The notes beneath the pieces are model-generated. The model saw only the letters and a list, made by a program, of their open reading frames with translations, had not been told where the DNA came from and did not search any database. This document shows positions 16,975 to 24,962 of a stretch of DNA of 37,229 bases, one piece after another. Position 1 is the stretch's first letter; each line of letters opens with the position of its first letter. This DNA is from Pseudomonas sp. TH10 (lineage in GTDB: Bacteria > Pseudomonadota > Gammaproteobacteria > Pseudomonadales > Pseudomonadaceae): assembly GCF_016651255.1 (NCBI RefSeq), contig NZ_JAEKEG010000065.1, forward strand, positions 1 to 37,229, written 5' to 3'. Made by a program: the position numbers and the translations under genes.

Positions 16975-17002
16975 ATATGGGGGTGGTGACGGGTTTTTCA
17001 AC
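16975..17002 (-). promoter_or_regulatory. Sigma-32 (RpoH) heat-shock promoter of hslVU
   Basis: On the minus strand GTTGAAA (16996-17002) is followed after 13 bases by CCCCATAT (16975-16982). The RpoH consensus is CTTGAAA-N13-15-CCCCATNT, so only the first base of the -35 differs. Transcription would start near 16967, about 39 bases before the hslV TTG. hslVU is a classical heat-shock operon. Confidence 0.82.
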
Positions 17003-17029
17003 TGCGGGGAGGGAGAGAGGACGAGCGGT

Positions 17030-17076
17030 GCGGCAGCTCCTACAGGGATTGTTGTCTCCTGAGGGAGCTGCGATGG
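17030..17076. repeat. Degenerate half of the REP-like repeat
   Basis: A standard right outer arm (gcggcagctcctacaggga, 17030-17048) is followed after a short spacer by a poorly matching remnant (gagggagctgcgatgg). It looks like a decayed or truncated copy just upstream of the hslV promoter and after the SPOR gene. Confidence 0.55.
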
Positions 17077-17083
17077 CAAGAAC

Positions 17084-17800
17084 TCAGCGGCTTTGGCGTT
17101 GTTGTAACAACAGGTTGCTGAAGCCGGCGCCGGCCAGTTGTTTCTGGGCAGTGGTCAGCTGTTCACGGTTGCTGAACGGGCCGACCAGTACGCGGTACCA
17201 GGTTTCATCCTTGACCGTGCCGGATTCAACCGCCACCGCCTGACCGAGCAGAATGATCTGCGCGCGCACCTTGTCGGCATCGGTTTCCTTGCGGAACGAA
17301 CCGGCCTGGAGGAAGAACTTGGTCACCGGTGCGGCCTTGCTCACCGGCGGCGCTGGCGGTGGGGTAATCCCGGCCAGTGCTGCCTGCGCCCGCGCAGTGT
17401 CGATCTTGGCGGCCTGCTCCGGCGTCACCGGAGTGGTCGGAATCGCGGGCACCTGGGGTGTCGGCAAGGTTTTTTCCGGCACGGCATCGGCAGGCACGAT
17501 GACTTCCGATTCCGGCAGCAACGTGTAGAAGTCGTACTTCGGCTTCACCGGTTGCGTCGGGCTCGGCGGGGTCTTGTTGGCCTCGGCGATTTTCGACGCT
17601 TTCTGCTGTTGCGCTTGTTCGATTTTCTCGCGCTTGACCGTGTCGCTACCCTTGCCCGGCTCCAGCTTCATCAGGAACACGATGAACGCGCCGACCGTCA
17701 GGCCGATGGCCATCCATAGCCAACCCGGAATCGGTTGCTTCGCAGGAGCTTGATAACGGCTGGCGCCACGCTTGGGTGCAGGTTTTTTCTTGGCAGCCAA
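17084..17800 (-). CDS. FtsN-like SPOR-domain membrane protein (TTG start)
   Basis: The 238-residue protein starts with a Lys-rich cytoplasmic tail (AAKKKPAPKRGASRYQ), then one membrane helix (about 28-43, WLWMAIGLTVGAFIVFL). A Pro/Thr/Ala-rich periplasmic linker leads to a C-terminal SPOR domain (about 158-235; FFLQAGSFRKETDADKVRA, WYRVLVGPFSNREQ). SPOR domains bind denuded septal peptidoglycan, so a role in division like FtsN is likely. The start is a TTG at 17798-17800, one base after the argS stop, with GGAG inside the argS end, so it is probably co-translated with argS. It corresponds to PA5052 by position. Confidence 0.88.
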   Translation of the reverse strand: MAAKKKPAPKRGASRYQAPAKQPIPGWLWMAIGLTVGAFIVFLMKLEPGKGSDTVKREKIEQAQQQKASKIAEANKTPPSPTQPVKPKYDFYTLLPESEVIVPADAVPEKTLPTPQVPAIPTTPVTPEQAAKIDTARAQAALAGITPPPAPPVSKAAPVTKFFLQAGSFRKETDADKVRAQIILLGQAVAVESGTVKDETWYRVLVGPFSNREQLTTAQKQLAGAGFSNLLLQQRQSR

Positions 17801-17801
17801 C

Positions 17802-19538
17802 TTACATTTGCTCCAGGACTTTCAGGCCCAACAGCTCCAGGCCTTGCTTGAGAGTGCGACCGGTCAGCGCGGCGAGGCGCAGACGGCTTTGCATCTGGTC
17901 TGGCGTTTCGGCTTTCAGGATCGGGCAGTTCTCATAGAAGCTGGAGAACAGACTGGCCAGATCGTAAAGATAGGTGCAGAGAATGTGCGGGGTGCCTTTT
18001 TCCGCCACACCGTTCAGAACTTCACCGAATTGTGCCAGTTTGGTGCCTAGTTCTTGCTCAAGTTCGGCTTCAAGGACGATTTGCCCTTGTACTTCGCTGA
18101 AGTCCTTTTCCAGCTTGCGGAAAACGCCGGCAGCACGGGTGTAGGCGTAAAGCAGGTAGGGAGCCGTGTTGCCTTCGAAATTCAGCATCAGATCGAAGTT
18201 GAAGCTGTAGTCGCTGGCGCGGTGCTTGGACAGGTCGGCGTACTTCACCGAGTCGATACCCACGACTTTCGCGATTTCTTTCAGCGCTTCGACTGGCAAG
18301 TCCGGATTCTTTTCCTGTACCAGTTTGAAAGCGCGATCTTCTGCTTCGATCAGCAGATCAACGAGTTTCACGGTACCGCCATCACGAGTCTTGAACGGAC
18401 GGCCATCCGCGCCATTCATGGTGCCGAAGCCCATGTGCTCCATCTCCATCGGATGGGTGACGAAACCGGCCTTGCGCGCCACGGCGAACACTTGCTGGAA
18501 GTGCAGGGCCTGACGCTGATCGACGAAGTACAGCGCGCGATCAGCCTTCAGCGTGCCACTGCGGTAGCGCACGGCCGCCAGGTCGGTGGTGGCGTACAGG
18601 TAGCCGCCATCGGCCTTGACGATGATCACCGGCAGCGGGTCGCCGTCGGCGTTTTTGAATTCGTCGAGGAACACGCACTGGGCGCCGTTGCTCTCCACCA
18701 GCATGCCGGCGGCCTTGAGGTCGTTGACCACATTGATCAGGTCGTCGTTGTAGGCGCTTTCGCCCATCACGTCGGCCATGGTCAGCTTGACGTTCAGCAA
18801 CTCGTAGATTTTCTGGCAGTGCGACAGCGAGATGTCTTTGAACTTGGTCCACAGCCCCAGGCACTCGGCATCGCCAGCCTGCAGCTTGACCACCAGGCCG
18901 CGGGCGCGGTCGGCGAACTCTTCGGATTCATCGAAACGCTGTTTGGCGGCGCGGTAGAAGTTTTCCAGGTCAGACAGCTCGTCGCTGGTGATCGGGTTTT
19001 CCTGCAAATAGGCCATCAGCATGCCGAACTGGGTGCCCCAATCGCCAACGTGGTTCTGACGGATCACTTCATCGCCGAGAAATTCAAGAACTCGCGCTAC
19101 ACCGTCGCCGATGATGGTCGAGCGCAAGTGGCCGACGTGCATTTCCTTGGCGAGGTTGGGTGCGGACAGGTCGATCACGGTGCGTTGGGTCGGGCCTGCC
19201 TTGCGCACGCCAAGGTGCTCGTCGGCCAAAGCGGCTTCGAGGCGATTGGCCAAAGCCTGGGTGTTCTGGAAAAAGTTGATGAAGCCCGGGCCGGCAATTT
19301 CAGCCTTGGTGACGTTTTCGTCAGCCGGCAGCGCGGCGATGATTTTTTCCGCCAGATCGCGCGGCTTCATGCCCGCAGGCTTGGCCAGCATCATGGCGAT
19401 GTTGCTGGCGAAGTCGCCGTGGGTCTTGTCACGAGCGTTCTCCACCTGAATCGCCGGCGACAGGCCTTCAGGCAACACACCTTCGTTGACGAGTTGGGTG
19501 AGGGCTTGTTGGATCAGCTGGCGAATGGTGTCTTTCAT
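17802..19538 (-). CDS. argS: Arginyl-tRNA synthetase ArgS
   Basis: ArgS charges tRNA-Arg. From the ATG at 19536-19538 the protein has 578 residues beginning [20 protein letters not shown], the Arg-specific N-terminal (Add-1) domain. The HIGH-type motif is HVGH in [17 protein letters not shown]. The KMSKS loop is degenerate, as is usual for this enzyme, near [20 protein letters not shown]. The C-terminal DALR domain ends [16 protein letters not shown]. The frame continues far upstream without similarity, so I reject the longer start. A good promoter lies upstream and the SPOR gene follows after one base. Confidence 0.98.
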   Translation of the reverse strand: MKDTIRQLIQQALTQLVNEGVLPEGLSPAIQVENARDKTHGDFASNIAMMLAKPAGMKPRDLAEKIIAALPADENVTKAEIAGPGFINFFQNTQALANRLEAALADEHLGVRKAGPTQRTVIDLSAPNLAKEMHVGHLRSTIIGDGVARVLEFLGDEVIRQNHVGDWGTQFGMLMAYLQENPITSDELSDLENFYRAAKQRFDESEEFADRARGLVVKLQAGDAECLGLWTKFKDISLSHCQKIYELLNVKLTMADVMGESAYNDDLINVVNDLKAAGMLVESNGAQCVFLDEFKNADGDPLPVIIVKADGGYLYATTDLAAVRYRSGTLKADRALYFVDQRQALHFQQVFAVARKAGFVTHPMEMEHMGFGTMNGADGRPFKTRDGGTVKLVDLLIEAEDRAFKLVQEKNPDLPVEALKEIAKVVGIDSVKYADLSKHRASDYSFNFDLMLNFEGNTAPYLLYAYTRAAGVFRKLEKDFSEVQGQIVLEAELEQELGTKLAQFGEVLNGVAEKGTPHILCTYLYDLASLFSSFYENCPILKAETPDQMQSRLRLAALTGRTLKQGLELLGLKVLEQM

Positions 19539-19598
19539 GGTCTTCTCTTTCGACCGCAAGCGCGGCGGCGCATCGATGCGCGGGTGGAAAAACTGGGC

Positions 19599-19627
19599 AT
19601 TATCCGTTGCGAAGTCGGGCTTGCCAA
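19599..19627 (-). promoter_or_regulatory. Candidate sigma-70 promoter of argS
   Basis: The minus strand has TTGGCA (19622-19627), a 17-base spacer, then GATAAT (19599-19604): five of six and five of six consensus bases with ideal spacing. The leader to the argS ATG would be about 54 bases. Confidence 0.6.
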
Positions 19628-19668
19628 CCTTAGCAGGCAGCTTATGGATATGTGGTGACAAAAGCGGC

Positions 19669-19758
19669 AAAGATCGCAGCCTTCGGCAGCTCCTGCAGAG
19701 AAGCGCAATCGGGGTAGGAGCTGCCGAAGGCTCGGGCCGCGTTCGGACGATCTTTTGA
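19669..19758. repeat. Palindromic intergenic repeat (REP-like), copy 6 with insertion
   Basis: The left arm (aaagatcgcagccttcggc, agctcctgcag) is standard. The right arm (gtaggagctgccgaaggc) is interrupted by tcgggccgcgttcgga before resuming with cgatcttttga. It lies between the priA stop and the argS promoter. Confidence 0.82.
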
Positions 19759-19761
19759 CCC

Positions 19762-21983
19762 TCAATACAAGTCGACGGGGTCGACATCCAGCGACCAGCG
19801 CACCGCGCGCCCACTCGGCATCTGCTCCAGTACCAGCAACCAACTGGCCAGCAACCGGTGCAGCGGCGCCCGCGCCGTCGCCTGCAATAACAACTGCGCA
19901 CGATAACGCCCGGCCCGTCGCTCCATCGGCGCGGGCACCGGTCCAAGCAGCTCAATGCCGGTCAAATTCTGCTCGGCCAGCAAACGCTCGGCCTCGCTGC
20001 ATGCTTCGTCAAGAAAGCCTTCGGCCTGCCCCGGTTTGTGTGCCTCTGCGCGCAAAAGCGCCAGGTGGGCAAAGGGTGGCAGGCCCGCCGAGCGCGGCGC
20101 TCGCTCAATGCCTGCTCGGCAAAGGCGAAATAACCCTGCTCGGTCAGTTGCACCAGCAGCGGATGATCGGCCAGGTGAGTCTGGATGATCACCCTGCCTG
20201 GTTCCTCGGCACGCCCGGCACGCCCGGCGACCTGCACTATCAGCTGGGCCATGCGCTCGCTGGCGCGGAAGTCGCCGGAAAACAGGCCGCCGTCGGCATC
20301 CAGGATCGACACCAGGGTCACCCTGGGGAAGTGATGACCTTTGGCAAGCATCTGCGTGCCGACCAGAATGCACGGCTGGCCCTTCTGGATGGTCGCGAAC
20401 AACTGGTTCATGGCGTCCTTGCGCGAAGTGCTGTCGCGGTCTACGCGCAGTACCGGAACCTCTGGAAACAAAATCGCCAGCCGCTCTTCGGCGCGCTCGG
20501 TGCCAGCCCCTACCGGGCGCAAATCCACTTTCGCGCATTTCGGGCAATGCCGAGGCACGCGTTCGACATAGCCGCAATGGTGGCAGCGCAGTTCGCCGGA
20601 GCGTTGGTGCACGGTCATTCGCGCATCACAGCGTTGGCATTCAGACATCCAGCCGCAGTCGTGGCACAGCAGAGTCGGGGCAAAACCCCGGCGGTTGAGA
20701 AATACCAATACCTGTTGCCCGGCAGCCAGGGTCTGGCCGATCGCCTGCTGCATGGGGCCGGAAATACCACTATCCAGCGGACGGCTCTTTACGTCCAGGC
20801 GCAGGAAACGCGGTTGCTTGGCGCCACCGGCGCGCTCGTTCAAGCGCAGCAACCCGTAACGGCCGGTGTAGGCATTGTGCAGGCTCTCCAGCGAAGGCGT
20901 GGCCGAACCGAGGACGATCGGGATGTTTTCCTGGCGAGCGCGCACCAGCGCCAGGTCGCGAGCGTGATAACGCAGACCTTCCTGCTGTTTATAGGAGCCG
21001 TCGTGCTCTTCGTCGATGATGATCAGCCCGGGGTTTTTCATCGGAGTGAACAGTGCCGAGCGGGTGCCGATAATAATGTCGGCATCGCCATCCCGGGCGG
21101 CGAGCCAGGCTTCGAGGCGTTCGCGGTCGTTGATCCCCGAGTGAATCAGCGCGATGCGTGCATTGAAACGTTGCTCGAAGCGCGCGAGGGTTTGCGGTCC
21201 CAGGTTGATTTCCGGGATCAGCACCAATGCCTGCTTTCCGGCTTCAAGGGTTTCGCGGATGAGTTGTAGATAGACTTCGGTTTTGCCGCTGCCTGTAACG
21301 CCCGCCAGCAGGAACGCGTGATAACTGTCAAAGCCGGCGCGAATGGCTTCATAGGCCGCACGTTGCTCGGGGTTGAGCGGCAGCTCCGGCTGGGCCAGCC
21401 AGTGTTCGTGACGGGCACCCGGGGCATGCTTGCGGATTTCCACCTGCACCAGGTCCTTGGCCAGCAGCAGATCCAGGCTGTCCTTGCTCAGCATCAGCTT
21501 GCTCAGCAGCTGGTGGGCCACGCCGTGGGGATGCTGGGCCAGGGTAGCCAGGGCCTCGCGCTGTCGCGGGGCGCGAGCGATACGCGGGTCATCGAGGCTG
21601 GCCCCGGGTGCGGCCGACCAGAAGCGCTCCTGCCGCGCTTCGGCCAGCTCACCCTGGCGCATCAGCACGGGCAGCGCCCAGCTCAAGGTGTCGCCGAGGC
21701 TATGCTGGTAGTACTGGGAGGTCCACAGGCACAGCTTGAACAGTGCCGGCGGCAAAGGCGCGGTGACGTCGAGCAGGGCCAGGGCCGGCTTGAGCTTGTC
21801 GACAGGCACTTCGCTGGTATCGGTGACTTCTACCAGGATCCCGATCATCTCCCGCCTGCCGAACGGCACCCTCAGGCGCATGCCCGGTTGCAACTGGGCA
21901 CGCAAGACCCCGGCGGGAGCACGGTAATCGAACAGGCGGCGCAGGGGCGAAGGCAGGGCTAGGCGCAAAATGGCGTCGGGCAC
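19762..21983 (-). CDS. priA: Primosomal replication restart helicase PriA (frameshifted near C-terminus)
   Basis: PriA recognises stalled forks and loads the replicative helicase. The GTG at 21981-21983 (start [19 protein letters not shown]) fits the family. Visible are Walker [10 protein letters not shown], the DEEH box ([13 protein letters not shown]) and the zinc-binding Cys pairs (CHDCGW, CQRC, CHHCG, CPKC). The frame breaks near 20091-20100. As printed it runs to a stop at 19962, giving 673 residues with an aberrant end. The true C-terminus ([19 protein letters not shown] to VDPVDLY) continues in another frame to 19762. Removing two bases from the CGCCGCGC stretch gives exactly 739 residues, the length I recall for the P. 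aeruginosa protein. Confidence 0.93.
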
Positions 21984-22032
21984 GCGGGGGAGTCTCTGTG
22001 GGCGAGCAATAAATGCAGGCTGGGCATGAAAC

Positions 22033-22124
22033 CTGTGTGGGCAGGCTTGCTCGCGAAAGCGTTGACTCAGACGCCATGGTGCTAACGGATACAGCGCTTT
22101 CGCGAGCAAGCCCGCTCCTGCAGG
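22033..22124. repeat. Second palindromic repeat family between priA and rpmE
   Basis: The arms tgtgggcaggcttgctcgcg (continuing aaagcg) and cgctttcgcgagcaagcccg (continuing ctcctgcagg) form an inverted repeat around a roughly 35-base centre. The core differs from the other repeats in the window. It is a second well-known kind of Pseudomonas intergenic repeat and appears only once here. Confidence 0.82.
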
Positions 22125-22174
22125 GAGGGTGCTTTAAGTCGCGAGCCTAGCAGACGGTCGGTAGAAGGGACAGC

Positions 22175-22202
22175 TTGCGTGATCGGGATTGTCTGGTAGA
22201 AT
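22175..22202 (+). promoter_or_regulatory. Candidate sigma-70 promoter of rpmE
   Basis: TTGCGT (22175-22180) and TAGAAT (22197-22202) are separated by 16 bases. Initiation near 22209 would give a leader of about 63 bases ending at the rpmE ATG. Confidence 0.6.
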
Positions 22203-22216
22203 CCGCGGCCTAATTA

Positions 22217-22253
22217 CGTGCGGTATTCAACAATAGTGTTGAGTGGCGGCACG
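22217..22253 (+). promoter_or_regulatory. Structured rpmE mRNA leader (possible L31 autoregulatory element)
   Basis: Within the 5' leader an outer stem CGTGC / GCACG (22217-22221, 22249-22253) encloses an inner stem TCAACA-atag-TGTTGA (22227-22242). The structure lies just upstream of the ribosome site TGAGGA. E. coli rpmE is known to be autoregulated by L31 through its leader, and L31 leader motifs have been described in gammaproteobacteria. Whether this is such an element is inferred. Confidence 0.5.
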
Positions 22254-22272
22254 CTAGCCTGAGGAATACACC

Positions 22273-22503
22273 ATGAAAGCCGATATCCATCCAGCATACG
22301 AAACCATCGAAGTAACTTGCAGCTGCGGCAACAAGTTCGAAACTCGTTCGAACCTGTGCAAGCCACTGGGTACTGACGTATGCAACGAGTGCCACCCGTT
22401 CTACACCGGTAAGCAGAAGACTCTGGATACTGGCGGTCGTGTACAGCGCTTCGCAGACCGTTTCGGCGCTTTCGGCAAGAAAGCTCCAGCTGCTGCAGAG
22501 TAA
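22273..22503 (+). CDS. rpmE: 50S ribosomal protein L31 (zinc-binding form)
   Basis: L31 bridges the two ribosomal subunits. The 76-residue product has the zinc-binding cysteines of the C+ type: CSC at 16-18 and CNEC around 37-40 ([34 protein letters not shown]). The C-terminal tail is [29 protein letters not shown] ahead of the ATG provides the ribosome site. It is divergent from priA, as in other pseudomonads, and ends just before a strong hairpin that overlaps the next gene. Confidence 0.97.
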   Translation: MKADIHPAYETIEVTCSCGNKFETRSNLCKPLGTDVCNECHPFYTGKQKTLDTGGRVQRFADRFGAFGKKAPAAAE

Positions 22504-22529
22504 GGTTGAAGGGCCCTTTGGGCCTCTCC

Positions 22530-23316
22530 TTGCTGTTGAAAAAGGCGTCCCTCGCGGGCGCCTTTTTGTGTCCGCGATTTGGCTTTCCGGCGCCCAGGCC
22601 TTCTGCCCTGCACCCAGCAGCCTGGCACAGGCTCAGGTACAGCGAGTCGTCGACGGTGACACGTTGCGGCTGACCGATGGCCGCAATGTGCGGATGATCG
22701 GCCTGAACACTCCAGAGCTTGGCAAGAAAGGCCGCACTGACGAGCCCTTTGCTGTCGCGGCGCGCAAGCATCTGGAGGCCCTGGTAGCGGCGAGCGCCGG
22801 GCGGGTCGGTCTGCTTCCCGGAAAAGAGCGTAAAGACCGCCATGGCCGAACCCTGGCCCATGTCTACGGTGCCGATGGTGCCAATCTTGAAGCGCAAATG
22901 CTTGCCGAGGGCCTGGGTTTCCAGGTGGCGGTGGCCCCTAATGTCGATCTGGCGGCCTGCCAGCAAGCCGCCGAGCAAAGTGCTCGTCAGGCCAGACTCG
23001 GGTTGTGGCGCCAGTCCCCTGTGATTGAAGCAGGGCAAATCAGAGGTTCCGGGTTTGCCGTTGTGGGTGGCGTGTGAGCAAGGTTCAGCGCAATCGTGGC
23101 GGAATCTGGATCGAGTTGCAGGATTCAGTTGTGCTGCGGGTTGCGCCGAATCTACTGAAGCGCTTCGACCTTTCGGCGCTGGAGCAACTGCAGGGCAGGC
23201 AGGTCGAGGCTCGAGGCTGGGTCGTTGACAGGTCAAGACGTGGCGAATTGAAAAACGGACAGGCGCGTTGGCTTTTGCCATTGACCGATCCTTCGATGTT
23301 GCAGAGCGCACGCTGA
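22530..23316 (+). pseudogene. Thermonuclease (SNase)-like secreted nuclease, two apparent frameshifts
   Basis: The middle part is a clear staphylococcal-nuclease-type domain: VVDGDTLRLTDGRNVRMIGL, NTPELGKKG, DRHGRTLAHVYGADG and LEAQMLAEGLGFQ carry the metal-binding Asp and the catalytic Arg/Glu/Arg set. Two breaks are seen. First, a TTG at 22530 opens LLKKASLAGAF, which would continue as FVSAIWLSGAQA, a normal signal peptide, if the T5 run at 22563-22567 were T6. Second, the domain frame stops at 23075-23077 (GFAVVGGV). The following 80-codon frame (SKVQRNRGGIWIELQDS onward) would be joined if GGCGTG near 23071 were GGCCGTG. With both bases added, 22530-23316 is exactly 263 codons. A GTGA coupling of two separate genes is the alternative for the second break. 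Confidence 0.8.
22539..22567 (+). terminator. Intrinsic terminator of rpmE, overlapping the nuclease start
   Basis: AAAAAGGCG pairs with CGCCTTTTT and, within it, CCC-tcgc-GGG, with a single bulged T, giving a 12-bp stem ending in five T. It lies 36 bases after the rpmE stop. The same bases encode the start of the nuclease signal peptide, so the terminator would also control expression of that gene. Confidence 0.75.
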
Positions 23317-23322
23317 ATAAAA

Positions 23323-23354
23323 ATTGTAGACATTTTTTCTGTCGATTGTGAACA
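23323..23354. other. Two direct decamer repeats upstream of maeB
   Basis: ATTGTAGACA (23323-23332) and ATTGTGAACA (23345-23354) begin exactly 22 bases apart, two turns of the helix, in an AT-rich patch upstream of maeB. The spacing suits a regulator binding one face of the DNA. A weak promoter-like pair lies further downstream (TTGTGG at 23430-23435, 17 bases, TATCCT at 23453-23458). No regulator can be named. Confidence 0.35.
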
Positions 23355-23499
23355 GTCAAGCCCTTGTGCGCCGTGGCTCTTGGCCCAAAGTCGTAGGGCA
23401 GGGCGCTTGACAGGGGTGACCGCTCAGTCTTGTGGGGACTTTGCGAGGCGCGTATCCTCGCTGACCAGTCTGTCCAACAGTAAAAAGCGGAATGCCAAA

Positions 23500-24768
23500 A
23501 TGTCTGATCTGAAAACTGCCGCTCTCGAATATCATGCCAATCCTCGTCCAGGAAAGCTGAGTGTCGAGCTCACCAAGGCCACTGCTACTGCTCGCGACTT
23601 GTCGCTGGCCTATAGCCCCGGCGTAGCTGAACCAGTGCGTGAGATCGCTCGCGATCCTGAACTGGCCTACAAATACACCGGCAAGGGCAACCTGGTTGCA
23701 GTCATTTCCGATGGCACCGCGATTCTGGGCCTGGGTAACCTCGGCCCACTGGCTTCCAAGCCAGTGATGGAAGGTAAAGGCGTGCTGTTCAAGCGCTTCG
23801 CCGGCATCGACGTTTTCGACATCGAAGTCGACTCCGAAAGCCCGCAAGCCTTTATCGACACCGTAAAACGCATTTCCATCACCTTCGGTGGTATCAACCT
23901 GGAAGACATCAAGGCGCCTGAGTGCTTTGAAATCGAACGTGCTCTGATCGAGCAGTGCGACATTCCAGTATTCCACGATGACCAGCACGGCACCGCGATC
24001 GTGACCGCTGCGGGCATGATCAACGCCCTGGAAATCGCCGGCAAAACCCTGCCAGACGCCAAGATCGTCTGCCTGGGCGCTGGTGCTGCCGCCATCTCCT
24101 GCATGAAATTGCTGGTGAGCATGGGCGCACGCATCGAAAACATCTTCATGGTTGACCGTACCGGCGTGATCCACTCCGGCCGTGACGACCTGAACCAGTA
24201 CAAAGCCGTATTCGCCCACGCCACCGAGAAGCGCAGCCTGGCTGACGCTCTGCAAGGCGCTGACGTGTTCGTCGGTCTGTCCGGCCCGAACCTGCTGAGC
24301 GCTGAAGGCCTGCTGTCGATGGCGGCCAACCCGATCGTGTTCGCCTGCTCGAACCCGGATCCGGAAATCTCCCCGGAACTGGCGCACGCCACCCGCAACG
24401 ACGTGATCATGGCGACCGGCCGTTCGGACTACCCGAACCAGGTCAACAACGTACTGGGCTTCCCATTCATCTTCCGTGGTGCTCTGGACGTTCGCGCCAA
24501 GCGTATCAACGAAGAAATGAAAGTGGCTGCCGCCAACGCCCTGCGTGAACTGGCCAAGCTGCCAGTGCCTCAGGACGTGTGCGACGCCTACGGTGGTGCT
24601 CCGCTGGAATTCGGTCGTGAGTACATCATTCCGAAGCCAATGGACAAGCGCCTGATCACCCTGATCTCCGACGCTGTGGCCAAAGCCGCGATCGAGACCG
24701 GTGTGGCCACCCTGCCGTATCCGAAGAACTACCCGCTGAAAAGCGTGGATGACGTGTTCAACGGCTAA
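23500..24768 (+). CDS. maeB: Malic enzyme (oxaloacetate-decarboxylating), short form
   Basis: This enzyme converts malate to pyruvate and CO2, probably with NADP, supplying pyruvate and reductant. The 422-residue protein from the ATG at 23500 has the malic N-terminal domain (LSLAYSPGVAEPVREIA, KYTGKGNLVAVISDG, GIDVFDIEVDSES, FHDDQHGTAIVTAAG). The NAD(P)-binding domain (IVCLGAGAAAISCMKLLVSMG, IVFACSNPDPEISPE) follows. The phosphotransacetylase-like C-terminal domain of E. coli MaeB is absent. The frame is open 120 bases further upstream without family similarity. A strong terminator follows. The cofactor is inferred. Confidence 0.93.
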   Translation: MSDLKTAALEYHANPRPGKLSVELTKATATARDLSLAYSPGVAEPVREIARDPELAYKYTGKGNLVAVISDGTAILGLGNLGPLASKPVMEGKGVLFKRFAGIDVFDIEVDSESPQAFIDTVKRISITFGGINLEDIKAPECFEIERALIEQCDIPVFHDDQHGTAIVTAAGMINALEIAGKTLPDAKIVCLGAGAAAISCMKLLVSMGARIENIFMVDRTGVIHSGRDDLNQYKAVFAHATEKRSLADALQGADVFVGLSGPNLLSAEGLLSMAANPIVFACSNPDPEISPELAHATRNDVIMATGRSDYPNQVNNVLGFPFIFRGALDVRAKRINEEMKVAAANALRELAKLPVPQDVCDAYGGAPLEFGREYIIPKPMDKRLITLISDAVAKAAIETGVATLPYPKNYPLKSVDDVFNG

Positions 24769-24784
24769 GCCGTAGCACTCAGGA

Positions 24785-24812
24785 AAACCCGGTCAGTGGC
24801 CGGGTTTTTTTT
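24785..24812 (+). terminator. Intrinsic terminator of the malic enzyme gene
   Basis: AAACCCGG-tcagtgg-CCGGGTTT with a run of eight T immediately after. It starts 17 bases after the stop codon. Confidence 0.92.
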
Positions 24813-24820
24813 GCCCGGAC

Positions 24821-24905
24821 AATCAAAGGATCACAGCCTTCGACAGGTCCTGCGGGAGATCACGTTCCCCTGTAGGCGCTGCCGAAGGCTGCGATCTTTT
24901 GATCC
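24821..24905. repeat. Palindromic intergenic repeat (REP-like), copy 7
   Basis: The right arm (cctgtaggcgctgccgaagg, ctgcgatcttttgatcc) is standard. The left arm (aatcaaaggatcacagcc, ttcgacaggtcctgcggg) has diverged. It lies between the convergent ends of maeB and ponA. It is the last copy of the family in the window; none is seen in the 12 kb to its right. Confidence 0.82.
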
Positions 24906-24912
24906 TGGCTGT

Positions 24913-24949
24913 AAAAAAGCCCCGCACTTCTCACGAAGGCGGGGCTTTT
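24913..24949 (-). terminator. Intrinsic terminator of ponA (possibly bidirectional)
   Basis: On the minus strand AAAGCCCCGC pairs with GCGGGGCTTT around a 13-base loop and is followed by T6. It begins 14 bases after the ponA stop. The other strand also ends in a short T run, so it may work both ways. Confidence 0.88.
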
Positions 24950-24962
24950 CAGTAGCTGCGGA

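Noticed and set aside
18054..19658. A 534-codon plus-strand open frame opposite argS
   Set aside because: It is a shadow of the complete argS gene, with no recognisable domain and a composition typical of antisense frames.
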